64,000 nucleotides of DNA from NCBI GenBank assembly GCA_000403295.2, contig KE159609.1:464725-528724 (forward strand), written 5' to 3'. Both the position numbers and the translations under genes were made by a program. This document shows, piece by piece, positions 46,295-54,505 of the stretch. This stretch comes from Lachnospiraceae bacterium M18-1 (GTDB taxonomy: Bacteria > Bacillota > Clostridia > Lachnospirales > Lachnospiraceae). Position 1 is the stretch's first letter. Each line of letters opens with the position of its first letter. Below the pieces are notes generated by a model. The model saw nothing but the letters and a program-made list of their open reading frames with translations, was not told the DNA's origin and did not search any database.

Positions 46295-46705
46295 TTACAT
46301 CAGATCGGCTATTCTGATCGTCAGATCATCAAATATATGTGCATATATCGAATCATCAAAGGTATGTTGACGTGAATCATCATCACCTTTAAAATAATAA
46401 GTTTGGACAATTTTGGTTATCGGATTCACAATCCAGTATTCTCTGACTCCAGCAGTTCGGTACTTAAAGAGTTTAATACCGTAATCTATCCTTTCTGTGC
46501 TCGGAGATATGATTTCAATCACCCAATCCGGAGCACCGTTGTATCCGCGGTCATTCAGCCTGCTTTTATCACATATGATACTGATATCCGGTTCGACATA
46601 GTTTGTATCATCTGCGGTCAAAAAAACTGCGAAGGGAGCAGGAAACACTTCGCAGCTACCATTGCGCTTTTTTATATATTCCCTGACCTCACCTGCTAGG
46701 TTTAT
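46295..46705 (-). pseudogene. Uma2-family (DUF820) nuclease-like protein, N-terminally truncated
   Basis: Recognisable from LAGEVREYIKKRNGSCEVFPAPFAV onward, with EPDISIICD and WVIEIISPSTERID, the PD-(D/E)xK-like core of Uma2 proteins. A TAG codon precedes it and roughly the first 60 residues of the family are absent. A GTG at 46648 could give 117 residues, but it would lack the N-terminal part. Confidence 0.65.
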
Positions 46706-46726
46706 CTATTTTTCGGTCACGTTCAA

Positions 46727-46978
46727 TTATAATCTTTTGTAGATGTCCCCGCGATTGTCTATTTCTTCCACAGATATTATTTTGATTATTTCATCGACAG
46801 TATATAAAATTCTCATATTTCCGACTCTCATCCTATATATGTTATGACCTTGCAACTTTTTTATATCTGTTCCTTCTGGCAGTTTGTATATTGCGATTAA
46901 CAAACGTTCTTGGTTTTTTCTTGGTTGTTTTTTAAGAAACTTTTCAGCAGCTTTTTGGATGATAATTTTATATTTCAT
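46727..46978 (-). CDS. RelE/ParE-type toxin
   Basis: An 83-residue mRNA-interferase-like toxin: MKYKIIIQKAAEKFLKKQPR, then LQGHNIYRMRVGNMRILYTVDE, the characteristic RelE strand pattern with basic residues. It begins four bases inside the antitoxin gene (ATGA overlap), the normal arrangement with antitoxin first. Intact in an otherwise decaying element, consistent with addiction. Confidence 0.82.
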   Translation of the reverse strand: MKYKIIIQKAAEKFLKKQPRKNQERLLIAIYKLPEGTDIKKLQGHNIYRMRVGNMRILYTVDEIIKIISVEEIDNRGDIYKRL

Positions 46979-47193
46979 AGTTTTACTCCTAATTCAGATG
47001 CTAGCGTTTCTATTGGAATACCGTGGCCGTCATTTATCTTTTTTGCATGCTCTATCATTTCTAAATCCCATTCATCCGGTTCTATTTCCTCAATGTTAGT
47101 TTTTTCAATGCCAATAATAAGATTTGCGATATATGCAAGTTTATAATCCGGCAGCCGGTCTATAATCTGTTTTAACTGTTCTTTTTCACTCAT
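46975..47193 (-). CDS. Antitoxin of the RelE-type pair
   Basis: A 72-residue acidic protein, MSEKEQLKQIIDRLPDYKLA at the start and EEIEPDEWDLEMIEHAKKIN in the middle. It overlaps the toxin start by four bases. No clear DNA-binding motif, but its position and acidity fit a toxin-neutralising partner. AAAGGAAATT-like sequence precedes the ATG. Confidence 0.75.
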   Translation of the reverse strand: MSEKEQLKQIIDRLPDYKLAYIANLIIGIEKTNIEEIEPDEWDLEMIEHAKKINDGHGIPIETLASELGVKL

Positions 47194-47232
47194 AATATAA
47201 TTTCCTTTCTTACTTGGATTTTAATAAATTGG

Positions 47233-47970
47233 TTATACCTCAACCTTCCCAATTATCTTTCCTATCAGCCGAACCTTTTCAGCTCCCGGTATATCATCAT
47301 AATTCTTATTTCTGGATATCAGGCCATCTTCACCAAGCTCTTTCAGGAAGCATTCATTCCCTATGGTGAAGATGCCTACATCGCCGTCCCTCAGATATTC
47401 CACTTTTTGGACGTAGAGCTTTTCACCGTCATGATAATCCGGTTCCATGGATTCCCCGCTTACTCCGATGATAAAATCCGCGCCTTCTACGTAATGGGCT
47501 TCGATCATGTCCGTTGGGATGTCATCGAAATAGAAACCGGTACCGGCGCAGGCAATCTTTCCGAGGTAGGGGTAGATGTGTGCGGTGGGGGGAGACGCCG
47601 GTTCTTTTTCCAGTTCTTCTATACAGGCTTTTTGTTTCTCTAACTGTTCAGCTATAGCATATTCATTCTCTAATACTGCGTTAATTGTTTTTGCACCATT
47701 TGGAGAATGTTCAGTTATGTAACGATATTTCTTAACGAGTTTTAATTCTGGAATAGATACCTCATCCTCTGAGATTGTAGCTTGTAAAAAATATGAAGCG
47801 GTCACATGTAAAATTCCGCAAATATATGAAAGAGTATCTAGGTCAGGTTTACTCACATTGTTTTCCCAGTTGCTTATAGTGTTTCCCGTGGTATTAAGTT
47901 TCTTTGCCAATTCTGATTGTTTTAATCCGGATTCTATTCGTGCGGCTTTTAATTTCTCACCAAAAGTCAT
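47233..47970 (-). CDS. CI-like prophage repressor (HTH_3 plus S24 peptidase domain)
   Basis: A 245-residue LexA/CI-type repressor: helix-turn-helix KQSELAKKLNTTGNTISNWE (about 19-38), an alpha-helical linker, then an S24 self-cleavage domain with Ala-Gly cleavage candidate (IACAGTGF), catalytic Ser in GVSGESMEPDYHDGE and Lys in CFLKELGED. GAGGTG precedes the ATG (the upstream GTG is less likely). Divergent from the Cro-like pseudogene, the usual lysogeny switch. Confidence 0.88.
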   Translation of the reverse strand: MTFGEKLKAARIESGLKQSELAKKLNTTGNTISNWENNVSKPDLDTLSYICGILHVTASYFLQATISEDEVSIPELKLVKKYRYITEHSPNGAKTINAVLENEYAIAEQLEKQKACIEELEKEPASPPTAHIYPYLGKIACAGTGFYFDDIPTDMIEAHYVEGADFIIGVSGESMEPDYHDGEKLYVQKVEYLRDGDVGIFTIGNECFLKELGEDGLISRNKNYDDIPGAEKVRLIGKIIGKVEV

Positions 47971-48133
47971 TGGTTTCACCTCTCTTTGTACCCAAATAGT
48001 ACAATATTATTTAGAAAATGTAAATATAAAATCACAAAATTCTTGAGATATTTTCAGAAGATTCATTGATATCCCGATAATATTGAGATATATTACAGCT
48101 AATCCCAACAGTGTTGTGATTGGAGGAGGATAT

Positions 48134-48337
48134 ATGCAAACAAATTTGGAAATAAAGAAATATCTTGCAGACAAAGGGATTACGCAAATTTTTGTTAGCA
48201 AAAAGACAGGAATAGAACCTGCAAAACTTACTCTTGCACTATAAGGAGAAAGGAAATTTACGCTTGATGAATATGCAACTATTTGCGGTGTCTTGGGTGT
48301 TGATATTGATATGTTTTTGAAACCAAAGATTCCATAG
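48134..48337 (+). pseudogene. Cro-like HTH gene with an in-frame stop
   Basis: Reads MQTNLEIKKYLADKGITQIF, then VSKKTGIEPAKLTLAL, a TAA at 48242-48244, and continues in the same frame as GERKFTLDEYATICGVLGVD to a natural stop. One nonsense change interrupts an otherwise standard small XRE-family protein of 66 residues. GGAGGAGG precedes the ATG. Confidence 0.8.
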
Positions 48338-48349
48338 GAGGTGGTGTGA

Positions 48350-48526
48350 ATGGATGAAAGAGAAGACTTGATATCGGCCATCGATGAAGAACTTGACAAA
48401 TGTATAAAAAAGCTTGGGAATGCAATTAAAGGATATGAGATTAGGACGTTCATTACAGAATATGAAGAATTAATGCTTAAAAAGTCGGATTTAACCGTGC
48501 ATGAATACTTAAAGAGGGAAAAGTAA
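48350..48526 (+). CDS. Small phage-type protein of unknown function
   Basis: A 58-residue charged, mostly helical protein (MDEREDLISAIDEELDKCIK at the start, HEYLKREK at the end). GGAGGTGG precedes the ATG. It directly follows the Cro-like gene, as many early phage ORFs do. Family not recognised. Confidence 0.6.
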   Translation: MDEREDLISAIDEELDKCIKKLGNAIKGYEIRTFITEYEELMLKKSDLTVHEYLKREK

Positions 48527-48550
48527 TCCCTGTAGTTTTCCACAGGGATT
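48525..48550. other. Hairpin after the small early ORF
   Basis: AATCCCTGT and ACAGGGATT form a 9-bp perfect stem around eight bases, overlapping the stop codon. No T run on the plus strand, so terminator function is uncertain. Confidence 0.45.
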
Positions 48551-48555
48551 AAAAA

Positions 48556-48934
48556 TCAAAGAAAAAAATTAGGAATGAACTTTGCAAGTGAAAGAATAGC
48601 TTCCTTAGGAATGGTTTCTAAAGTCGCTATGGCATGGTTAGATAATTTGTATTTGTGTGTGACATCATGAATAGGGATGTCGTACAAGAAACCATTATCT
48701 GAAAGTTCATGGAGAGAATCATTGAGGTCTTCCGAAGGTGTTTTTGAAAAAAGTTTGTCTTGATTTCTTCGAAAGAGCCAAAACTTTTTGAAAAAGGTTG
48801 AGAGAATCCATGCTTACGCCGGTCAAGGTATTCCTTATATAACTTATATAATGCTATTTTTGCATTTAAAGTAAAATTAGCCTGTTTTGTTTCTTCCTGA
48901 GCAATGATTTGTAAAGAATCAGATTGTTTCTTAG
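48556..48934 (-). pseudogene. Frameshifted remnant of unknown function
   Basis: On the minus strand a coding stretch (KKQSDSLQIIAQEETKQANF ... SKSFGSFEEIK) shifts frame near 48755 and continues as KLFSKTPSEDLNDSLHELSD ... NHAIATLETIPKEAI to a stop. Each half looks protein-like and the break is internal. The start is lost at a junction near 48934 with the phage head gene. Family not recognised. Confidence 0.5.
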
Positions 48935-49702
48935 AAGTTTATCCCCTTTGAAGAGAACGGGGAGCTGCAGCAGACAGTCGAAACACTGATCTGGCAGACG
49001 AGGGCTGAGCTGGAGAACATTACCGGATCGCTTGGATTTTATCTGGGCCGGATTGCACCCGCTGATAAGTCTGCAATGAGTCTTTTTCCGAAGGAGATGA
49101 TTGAGAATGCGAACCACGACATTAAGCAGTATGAGATGTTCAAAAAAGTCCTTGGAAATGATGTTGGCTCACTTGCTAATTTTGGGCAGATAAAATATAC
49201 TGATAGTAAGAAATGGGAATATCTTAAAGGTTTAAAAGAATATTTGGAAAAATATCCGACAAGTGATAAGAGATATTATGATGCAGGCGAAAAACTAAAA
49301 GAGCTCTGGATTAAGAAAGATCTTTTACTTCCGCCTGTGCAAAAGCAGGCATTTATTATTCCGGAAGGGAAGCGGGATTCATATCACATCATGAATCGGA
49401 TGTTTGAGAGAAATATTACCGATGATGATGTTCGGTCATACATGCAAAATGCGAAAGCAATGTTTTTACAATGGGGCGGACAAAGACAACTTTTTGTGAG
49501 TGATAACGGAATGTGTCTTGTGCTAAAACAGAATGATGAATGGATTTACAAAACCGCCTGGTCGAAATATGAATTAGATGAAGATTCTGAGAAGATTGTA
49601 GAGGTGTTGAAAAAATGCTGGATTATGATAGTGGCCATTACTGCCCGGCGTATGGGAGAATCATCAGCAGTGACTTGTGCTATGATTCTCTATGTTGTTT
49701 AA
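48935..49702 (+). pseudogene. Phage minor head protein remnant with nuclease-like C-terminal domain
   Basis: The frame opens after a TAG at 48932 with FIPFEENGELQQTVETLIWQ, typical of Mu-gpF/SPP1-gp7-type minor head proteins, so the N-terminal majority is missing. After TDSKKWE follows a different domain, from DSYHIMNRMFERNITDDDVR to EWIYKTAWSKYELD, which resembles the toxin-like nuclease domains (PBECR group) at C-termini of phage head proteins. The last 20 or so residues overlap the next gene in another frame. An ATG at 49076 could start a 208-residue product. Confidence 0.65.
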
Positions 49703-49839
49703 TCGGGATGTTTAAAATCTCATCCACTAAGGAGTTATCTGAAATTAAGGATATTGAAAAGGCAAAAGAGGTCTGCCGAAAATGTCCATACAGTGACTTA
49801 AACGGTGGAATGGATGAGTGGAATGGAAAAATGGATTAA
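49615..49839 (+). CDS. Cys-rich small phage protein
   Basis: A 74-residue protein starting MLDYDSGHYCPAYGRIISSD with cysteines at CYDSLCC and VCRKCPYSDL, suggesting metal binding. Its first 88 bases overlap the minor-head/nuclease frame. The overlap and position directly after a nuclease-like domain raise the possibility of a partner or immunity protein (inference). Family not firmly recognised. Confidence 0.6.
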   Translation: MLDYDSGHYCPAYGRIISSDLCYDSLCCLIGMFKISSTKELSEIKDIEKAKEVCRKCPYSDLNGGMDEWNGKMD

Positions 49840-49895
49840 GTATCGTACCTACAGGGTGGATGGTATTGTGTGTGTATTTTTAGGGGAGGATGGTT

Positions 49896-50186
49896 ATGAT
49901 TTATGTTTTAGTAGCTCCTGACAGAATCCGGGTGTCCGGCCATGCGAATACTGCCCCAAAGGGTTCAGATATCGTATGTGCGGCAGTTTCGGCGTTGACT
50001 CTTACGTTGATCCGGGGGCTGAAAGAGATTGCCGGCATGCTGCTGTATGAAAGTGTAGAGTCCGGAAATATCTGTATCGAGTGGCAGACCGTGAACGATA
50101 CGGGCAAAGCCCTGATTGATACCTGGTTTTTGGGAATCTGCGGGGTGGCGGAGAATTGCCCATGTATCAACTTTATAGACGAGTGA
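49896..50186 (+). CDS. Prp-family cysteine protease (phage type)
   Basis: A 96-residue protein with the catalytic pair of Prp (ribosomal-processing cysteine protease): His in VSGHANTAPKG and Cys in DIVCAAVSALTLTLIRGL. Phage copies often stand between head genes and may trim capsid or scaffold proteins. GGGGAGG is six bases before this ATG; a closer ATG at 49890 is unlikely. Apparently intact. Confidence 0.82.
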   Translation: MIYVLVAPDRIRVSGHANTAPKGSDIVCAAVSALTLTLIRGLKEIAGMLLYESVESGNICIEWQTVNDTGKALIDTWFLGICGVAENCPCINFIDE

Positions 50187-50268
50187 ATTATGCATCCCAA
50201 GAGGGTGCTTTTTTCATGCCTAACGGGGCATAAAATACGGGATTACCACAGAAAGTGAGGATGAAAAA

Positions 50269-50397
50269 ATGACAAAGAGATATTTTGACCTGCAGCTTTT
50301 CACGGACGGCGGTGATGGAGGATCTGGTGCCGGAGGTACAGGGGCAGGTTCAGCCGGAAATGGTAACGGCAGCCAGGCAAATGCCGGGGGAGCATAA
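50269..50397 (+). pseudogene. Phage scaffold protein N-terminal stub
   Basis: 42 codons: MTKRYFDLQLFTDGG followed by a Gly/Ala/Ser-rich tail, then a stop. KxxFDLQLFxDGG is the usual beginning of scaffold or capsid-associated proteins in related phages; the body is deleted. Confidence 0.6.
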
Positions 50398-50447
50398 ATA
50401 AAAGAAAGAAGGACTTATGGAAAGAAACATAAATATTATTGTCGGCC

Positions 50448-50871
50448 TGTTATGGTGAGAAGATTGTCCAGATCAACGATATCCGTTTTAAGGGCAAAAA
50501 GTGGGAAGACTGGAAAGAGGTAGAAAATTATCTCAAAGAATATGTCGGGGAATTATGAGAAGGACGCTAAATACGGGTGGTATCGGTATGATGTAAGGTT
50601 TGCTCTGCCGGTATATGACGATAAGAGCGGTGAGATTTGCCGACACAACATCTTTTTTGCCCGGATGCTGGTGCGTCATGATGCGGATGGCAGGAAGTAT
50701 CTTTATGCCTGCGGCTCGGATTCGTCCGGGCTTTTTTATGCCGTTTTTGAGGGGAGGTGGTCTTGGTGGCGAACCGAATCAAGGGCATTACGGTGGAGAT
50801 TGGCGGCAATACTGAGCTTACTAAGAAGAACGAGCGATACTGTGTCCCCATTTGCGCACAAGAAAAGATAA
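50448..50871 (+). pseudogene. Remnant of a phage/ICE-associated nuclease-like protein
   Basis: Two pieces in different frames: YGEKIVQINDIRFKGKKWED ... NYLKEYVGEL to a TGA at 50556, then from 50542 GNYEKDAKYGWYRYDVRFAL ... MLVRHDADGRKYLYAC. The pieces recall the beginning and end of one mobile-element protein family with its middle deleted. After CGSDS the frame runs into unrelated phage sequence. Confidence 0.5.
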
Positions 50872-50888
50872 CTGACAGCCTGAAATAG
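50766..50888 (+). pseudogene. Tape measure protein N-terminal stub
   Basis: Starts GTG behind GGGGAGG and reads VANRIKGITVEIGGNTELTK, the standard opening of tail tape measure proteins in Firmicutes phages. After 20 residues it joins foreign sequence and stops at residue 40. Family members are normally several hundred residues or more. Confidence 0.6.
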
Positions 50889-50910
50889 GGTTCAATTCCG
50901 AGCTGTAGTT

Positions 50911-50930
50911 TTGTCACTAATTTGTCGCTA
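50911..50930 (+). repeat. Copy of the integrase 3'-tail sequence
   Basis: TTGTCACTAATTTGTCGCTA matches 45392-45411, the tail of the integrase remnant, in 18 of 20 positions and in the same orientation. Either a second recombination site or leftover of another integrase gene. The surrounding 50889-51057 holds no gene. Confidence 0.55.
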
Positions 50931-51057
50931 ACGTATTTGATGTTTATTAATATTTTTGTAAAGTATAATATGGTTATTAATGTCCTGAAAATCTAGTATT
51001 TACAGTGGTTCGAGGCAAAAGCCATATATTGATTGTCCTCCGTCAGAAAAATGAATA

Positions 51058-51077
51058 GTTAAGAAATGGATAAGATT
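51058..51077 (+). repeat. Candidate attachment-site repeat, right copy
   Basis: Identical 20-base partner of 45330-45349, marking the probable right end of the prophage. Confidence 0.7.
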
Positions 51078-51138
51078 TTGCTCCGTTTCTTGATATGGTT
51101 TTTTGCCTCTGATAAAATACGGTGGAAATCTATAAACA

Positions 51139-51198
51139 GCACTCCCGAAAATCCAACGCATAAAACAGGAAGTCCGGATAGAGGATTTTCGGGAGTGC
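51139..51198 (+). other. Perfect 16-bp leader hairpin
   Basis: GCACTCCCGAAAATCC (51139-51154) pairs with GGATTTTCGGGAGTGC (51183-51198) across a 28-base loop containing TCCGGA. It ends 13 bases before the AGGAGGT of the small membrane protein and has no T run, so a structured mRNA leader is more likely than a terminator. Confidence 0.6.
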
Positions 51199-51219
51199 CT
51201 GGAAAATGCAGGAGGTCCT

Positions 51220-51363
51220 ATGAACATACTGACGATCATCATACTTGGGATTTATATTATACTTGGGGGCGGATCTACGATCGCGCTGACAGGATATATG
51301 TTTGTTGTAATAGCGCAGAAGATCTTTCGGAAGATCAAATACGGAACTTCGCTGTATGCATAA
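51220..51363 (+). CDS. 47-residue membrane protein
   Basis: ATG behind a perfect AGGAGGT site; product MNILTIIILGIYIILGGGST, then IALTGYMFVVIAQKIFRKIK, then YGTSLYA. One long or two closely spaced membrane helices with a basic C-terminal end. Before prophage insertion it would have been divergent from the KdpDE-like operon. Family not recognised; it is not obviously KdpF. A hairpin terminator follows. Confidence 0.7.
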   Translation: MNILTIIILGIYIILGGGSTIALTGYMFVVIAQKIFRKIKYGTSLYA

Positions 51364-51374
51364 AATACATATAG

Positions 51375-52790
<1,416 letters not shown>

Positions 52791-52834
52791 ATGCAGGAAA
52801 AGATAGCAGCAATTCAATCAAAGAAAATATAAAA

Positions 52835-52883
52835 GGCATAGGTTCTGTCTGCGCGTCTGCGCAAAACAGATGGAACCTATGCC
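52835..52883. terminator. Bidirectional terminator between eno and tRNA-Ala
   Basis: GGCATAGGTTC and GAACCTATGCC form an 11-bp perfect stem with further pairing inside. It lies between two converging genes. Confidence 0.7.
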
Positions 52884-52887
52884 CTTA

Positions 52888-52960
52888 TGGAGTATAGGGG
52901 ATTCGAACCCCTGGCCTCAACAATGCGAATGTTGCGCGCTCCCAACTGCGCTAATACCCC
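52888..52960 (-). tRNA. tRNA-Ala (anticodon CGC)
   Basis: A 73-base cloverleaf on the minus strand. Acceptor GGGGTAT/ATACTCC, D stem GCGC/GCGC, anticodon stem CAACA/TGTTG with loop TTCGCAT, T stem AGGGG/CCCCT around TTCGAAT, discriminator A. The G3-U70 wobble pair, the main alanine identity element, is present. CCA is not encoded. It reads GCG codons. Confidence 0.92.
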
Positions 52961-53026
52961 AGTCACGGTGATTTCTTACCGACTTTACTATTATAGCACA
53001 TCGTGTCTAAAAATGAAAGAATAAGA

Positions 53027-53158
53027 TTACAAATTTTTGAAAAAATTTTCAAAATATAGAGAGTCAAAGCCACGGTGGGTGTCGGGAAACTGGGCCAGCT
53101 CTTTCTTTTGACTGGAGGAAAGCAGAGCAAAGATTCGTTCACTGATCTGCCTGACTGT
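53027..53158 (-). pseudogene. C-terminal tail of a lost regulator-like gene
   Basis: An open stretch reads VRQISERIFALLSSSQKKEL, then AQFPDTHRGFDSLYFENFFK and NL before a TAA. It looks like the helical C-terminus of a MarR-type regulator. Its upstream end overlaps the sdpI-like stop in another frame, so the original gene was cut at this junction. Identity tentative. Confidence 0.4.
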
Positions 53159-53792
53159 CCGATGGCTTATACTTACCCAATTTTCCCTTGTTCTGATAAA
53201 AAGTAATCAATGAATAAATACACACAATGATAATCCAAATACCAATTCCCGGCAAAAATACGAGATTGTTGTTTGGCACAAACAAAGCAAGCAGACACTG
53301 GATAAGCCCAAAAGGAATTGCCGTGTACCCGGCAAATCTATGCGTTTTTTGCCAGCATAGTTTATCTTTTAGAATCCAAGGCAATTTAAACCCAATCCGG
53401 CTGCGGTAAGGCATTTGCGGTAAAAAATTTCCGACTAATACCATTAAGCTCCCTACGATAAGCACAATGCCTTTCATGTAATTCATTTGCAAACCGCAAT
53501 ACTTAGCTATCGTGACAAAATAGAAAAGAAAAATTCCAAGTCCAAAGAAGTGAATTACAGTTAGAGTAATATCATTTCTCACTTCATTGTCGTTTTTGGA
53601 GATTTTGTGAGGAAAAAAGGCTGCAATAGCTAACGCAAGCAAAATAACAAAACAAATCCCAATAAAAACCCAACGGGGAGGGCTTTGCATAAACAAAGGT
53701 ATTTCGCTGGGAAGATATTTAAAGCATAAGGCTGTCCCTATAATGAATAAAATCAGGAATATCATATTCAGACTTCTATATAGTTTCATTCT
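53139..53792 (-). CDS. SdpI-family membrane protein
   Basis: A 217-residue protein with about six membrane helices: IPLFMQSPPRWVFIG, then IVGSLMVLVGNFLPQMPYRS and FKLPWILKDKLCWQKTHRFA, the conserved SdpI core. In Bacillus subtilis SdpI gives immunity to the killing factor SdpC and sequesters SdpR. No sdpC is nearby. It starts inside the last codons of the SdpR-like gene (17-base overlap), so the two are coupled. Confidence 0.85.
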   Translation of the reverse strand, partial: RMKLYRSLNMIFLILFIIGTALCFKYLPSEIPLFMQSPPRWVFIGICFVILLALAIAAFFPHKISKNDNEVRNDITLTVIHFFGLGIFLFYFVTIAKYCGLQMNYMKGIVLIVGSLMVLVGNFLPQMPYRSRIGFKLPWILKDKLCWQKTHRFAGYTAIPFGLIQCLLALFVPNNNLVFLPGIGIWIIIVCIYSLITFYQNKGKLGKYKPSDSQADQ

Positions 53793-54075
53793 CGTTTTCC
53801 TCTTTTCCTGTCGATTTATTTGTATCAAAAAATTCCAAAAATGTGCCTAAAGTTGTTTGCAATACAGAAGCATTAAGGGAATAAGTAACGGACATCCCCG
53901 TCCGTTCACCTGTCACTAACCTTGCTTCTTTCAAAATATCAAGGTGTTTTGATATGGCAGGCTTTGAAATCGTAAAATTTTCAGAAATTTCCTTCGCCGT
54001 CATATCACCGTTTGCGAGCAGCTTTAGGATCTGCCGCCTGGTATCATCAGATAAAGCTTTGAATACAGTAGTCAT
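53776..54075 (-). CDS. ArsR-family repressor, SdpR-like
   Basis: A 99-residue winged-helix repressor: VFKALSDDTRRQILKLLANG, DMTAKEISENFTISKPAISK, HLDILKEARLVTGERTG. No metal-binding cysteines, as in SdpR rather than ArsR. It autorepresses the operon with SdpI in Bacillus; the same regulation is likely here. Confidence 0.85.
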   Translation of the reverse strand: MTTVFKALSDDTRRQILKLLANGDMTAKEISENFTISKPAISKHLDILKEARLVTGERTGMSVTYSLNASVLQTTLGTFLEFFDTNKSTGKEENENETI

Positions 54076-54108
54076 CTAAACAAATCTCCTTTCCACATCA
54101 TACTGTAT

Positions 54109-54315
54109 TCATTTTTCCTTGTGTGTAAATTGATGGTAAATCAAATACGGAACAGGTGTAAGCAGCAGGATAAAATACTTACTTGCATACCAGCCTGCTT
54201 CTCCATTCACATCAAAATGGAAGGGTATCTTGTCCGGAAGGAAAAATGTTGCCGCAAACAATATGACAAAGGTTCCGATCAATAACACTGCAGGGATCAT
54301 TTTTTTCTTACTCAT
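54109..54315 (-). CDS. Small DUF1648-type membrane protein
   Basis: A 68-residue protein: MSKKKMIPAVLLIGTFVILF, then LPDKIPFHFDVNGEAGWYAS and a second hydrophobic helix. This is the N-terminal module of SdpI/YhdT-like proteins (DUF1648). AGGAGGAAG precedes the ATG. Same strand and 33 bases upstream of the SdpR-like gene, so probably one operon. Confidence 0.75.
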   Translation of the reverse strand: MSKKKMIPAVLLIGTFVILFAATFFLPDKIPFHFDVNGEAGWYASKYFILLLTPVPYLIYHQFTHKEK

Positions 54316-54343
54316 AGCTTCTTCCTCCTTTTGATTTTGTAAC

Positions 54344-54427
54344 CAATTTGCACAGCAAATTGATTGCCTGCTGAATGCAACCACTTGCATAGCAAGTGAT
54401 TGCTTGCCCGCCATCTGCGAAGCAGAT
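54344..54427. repeat. Three tandem short hairpins
   Basis: CAATTTGC-ACA-GCAAATTG (54344-54362), CACTTGC-ATA-GCAAGTG (54382-54398) and ATCTGC-GAA-GCAGAT (54413-54427). All have three-base loops and TGC/GCA at the loop-closing end, but the outer arms differ with pairing preserved. They lie in the leader of the DUF1648 gene. Confidence 0.65.
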
Positions 54428-54505
54428 TTTAAATGAGGGCAATACCCGTATCATTTTTTCATACGATACTTTACAACACCTGAGTGACTGACATATTTTG
54501 AAATA

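Larger units (their letters stand above)
45330..51077. mobile_element. Collapsed prophage (about 5.7 kb)
   Basis: Bracketed by an identical 20-base direct repeat. Contents in phage order: integrase remnant, Uma2 remnant, toxin-antitoxin pair, CI-like repressor, Cro-like pseudogene, minor head protein remnant, Prp protease, scaffold remnant, nuclease-like remnant, and 40 residues of a tape measure protein. Terminase, portal, capsid and tail genes are gone. Internal deletions rather than point mutation account for most losses. Confidence 0.75.

Noticed and set aside
48007..48543. 178-codon minus-strand open frame
   Set aside because: It covers the Cro-like pseudogene and a well-initiated small ORF on the other strand; its translation is low-complexity and lacks a start site.
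51078..51219. Cyclic-di-AMP or other potassium-linked riboswitch before the small membrane protein
   Set aside because: I see a strong simple hairpin but none of the conserved motif order of a known riboswitch class.
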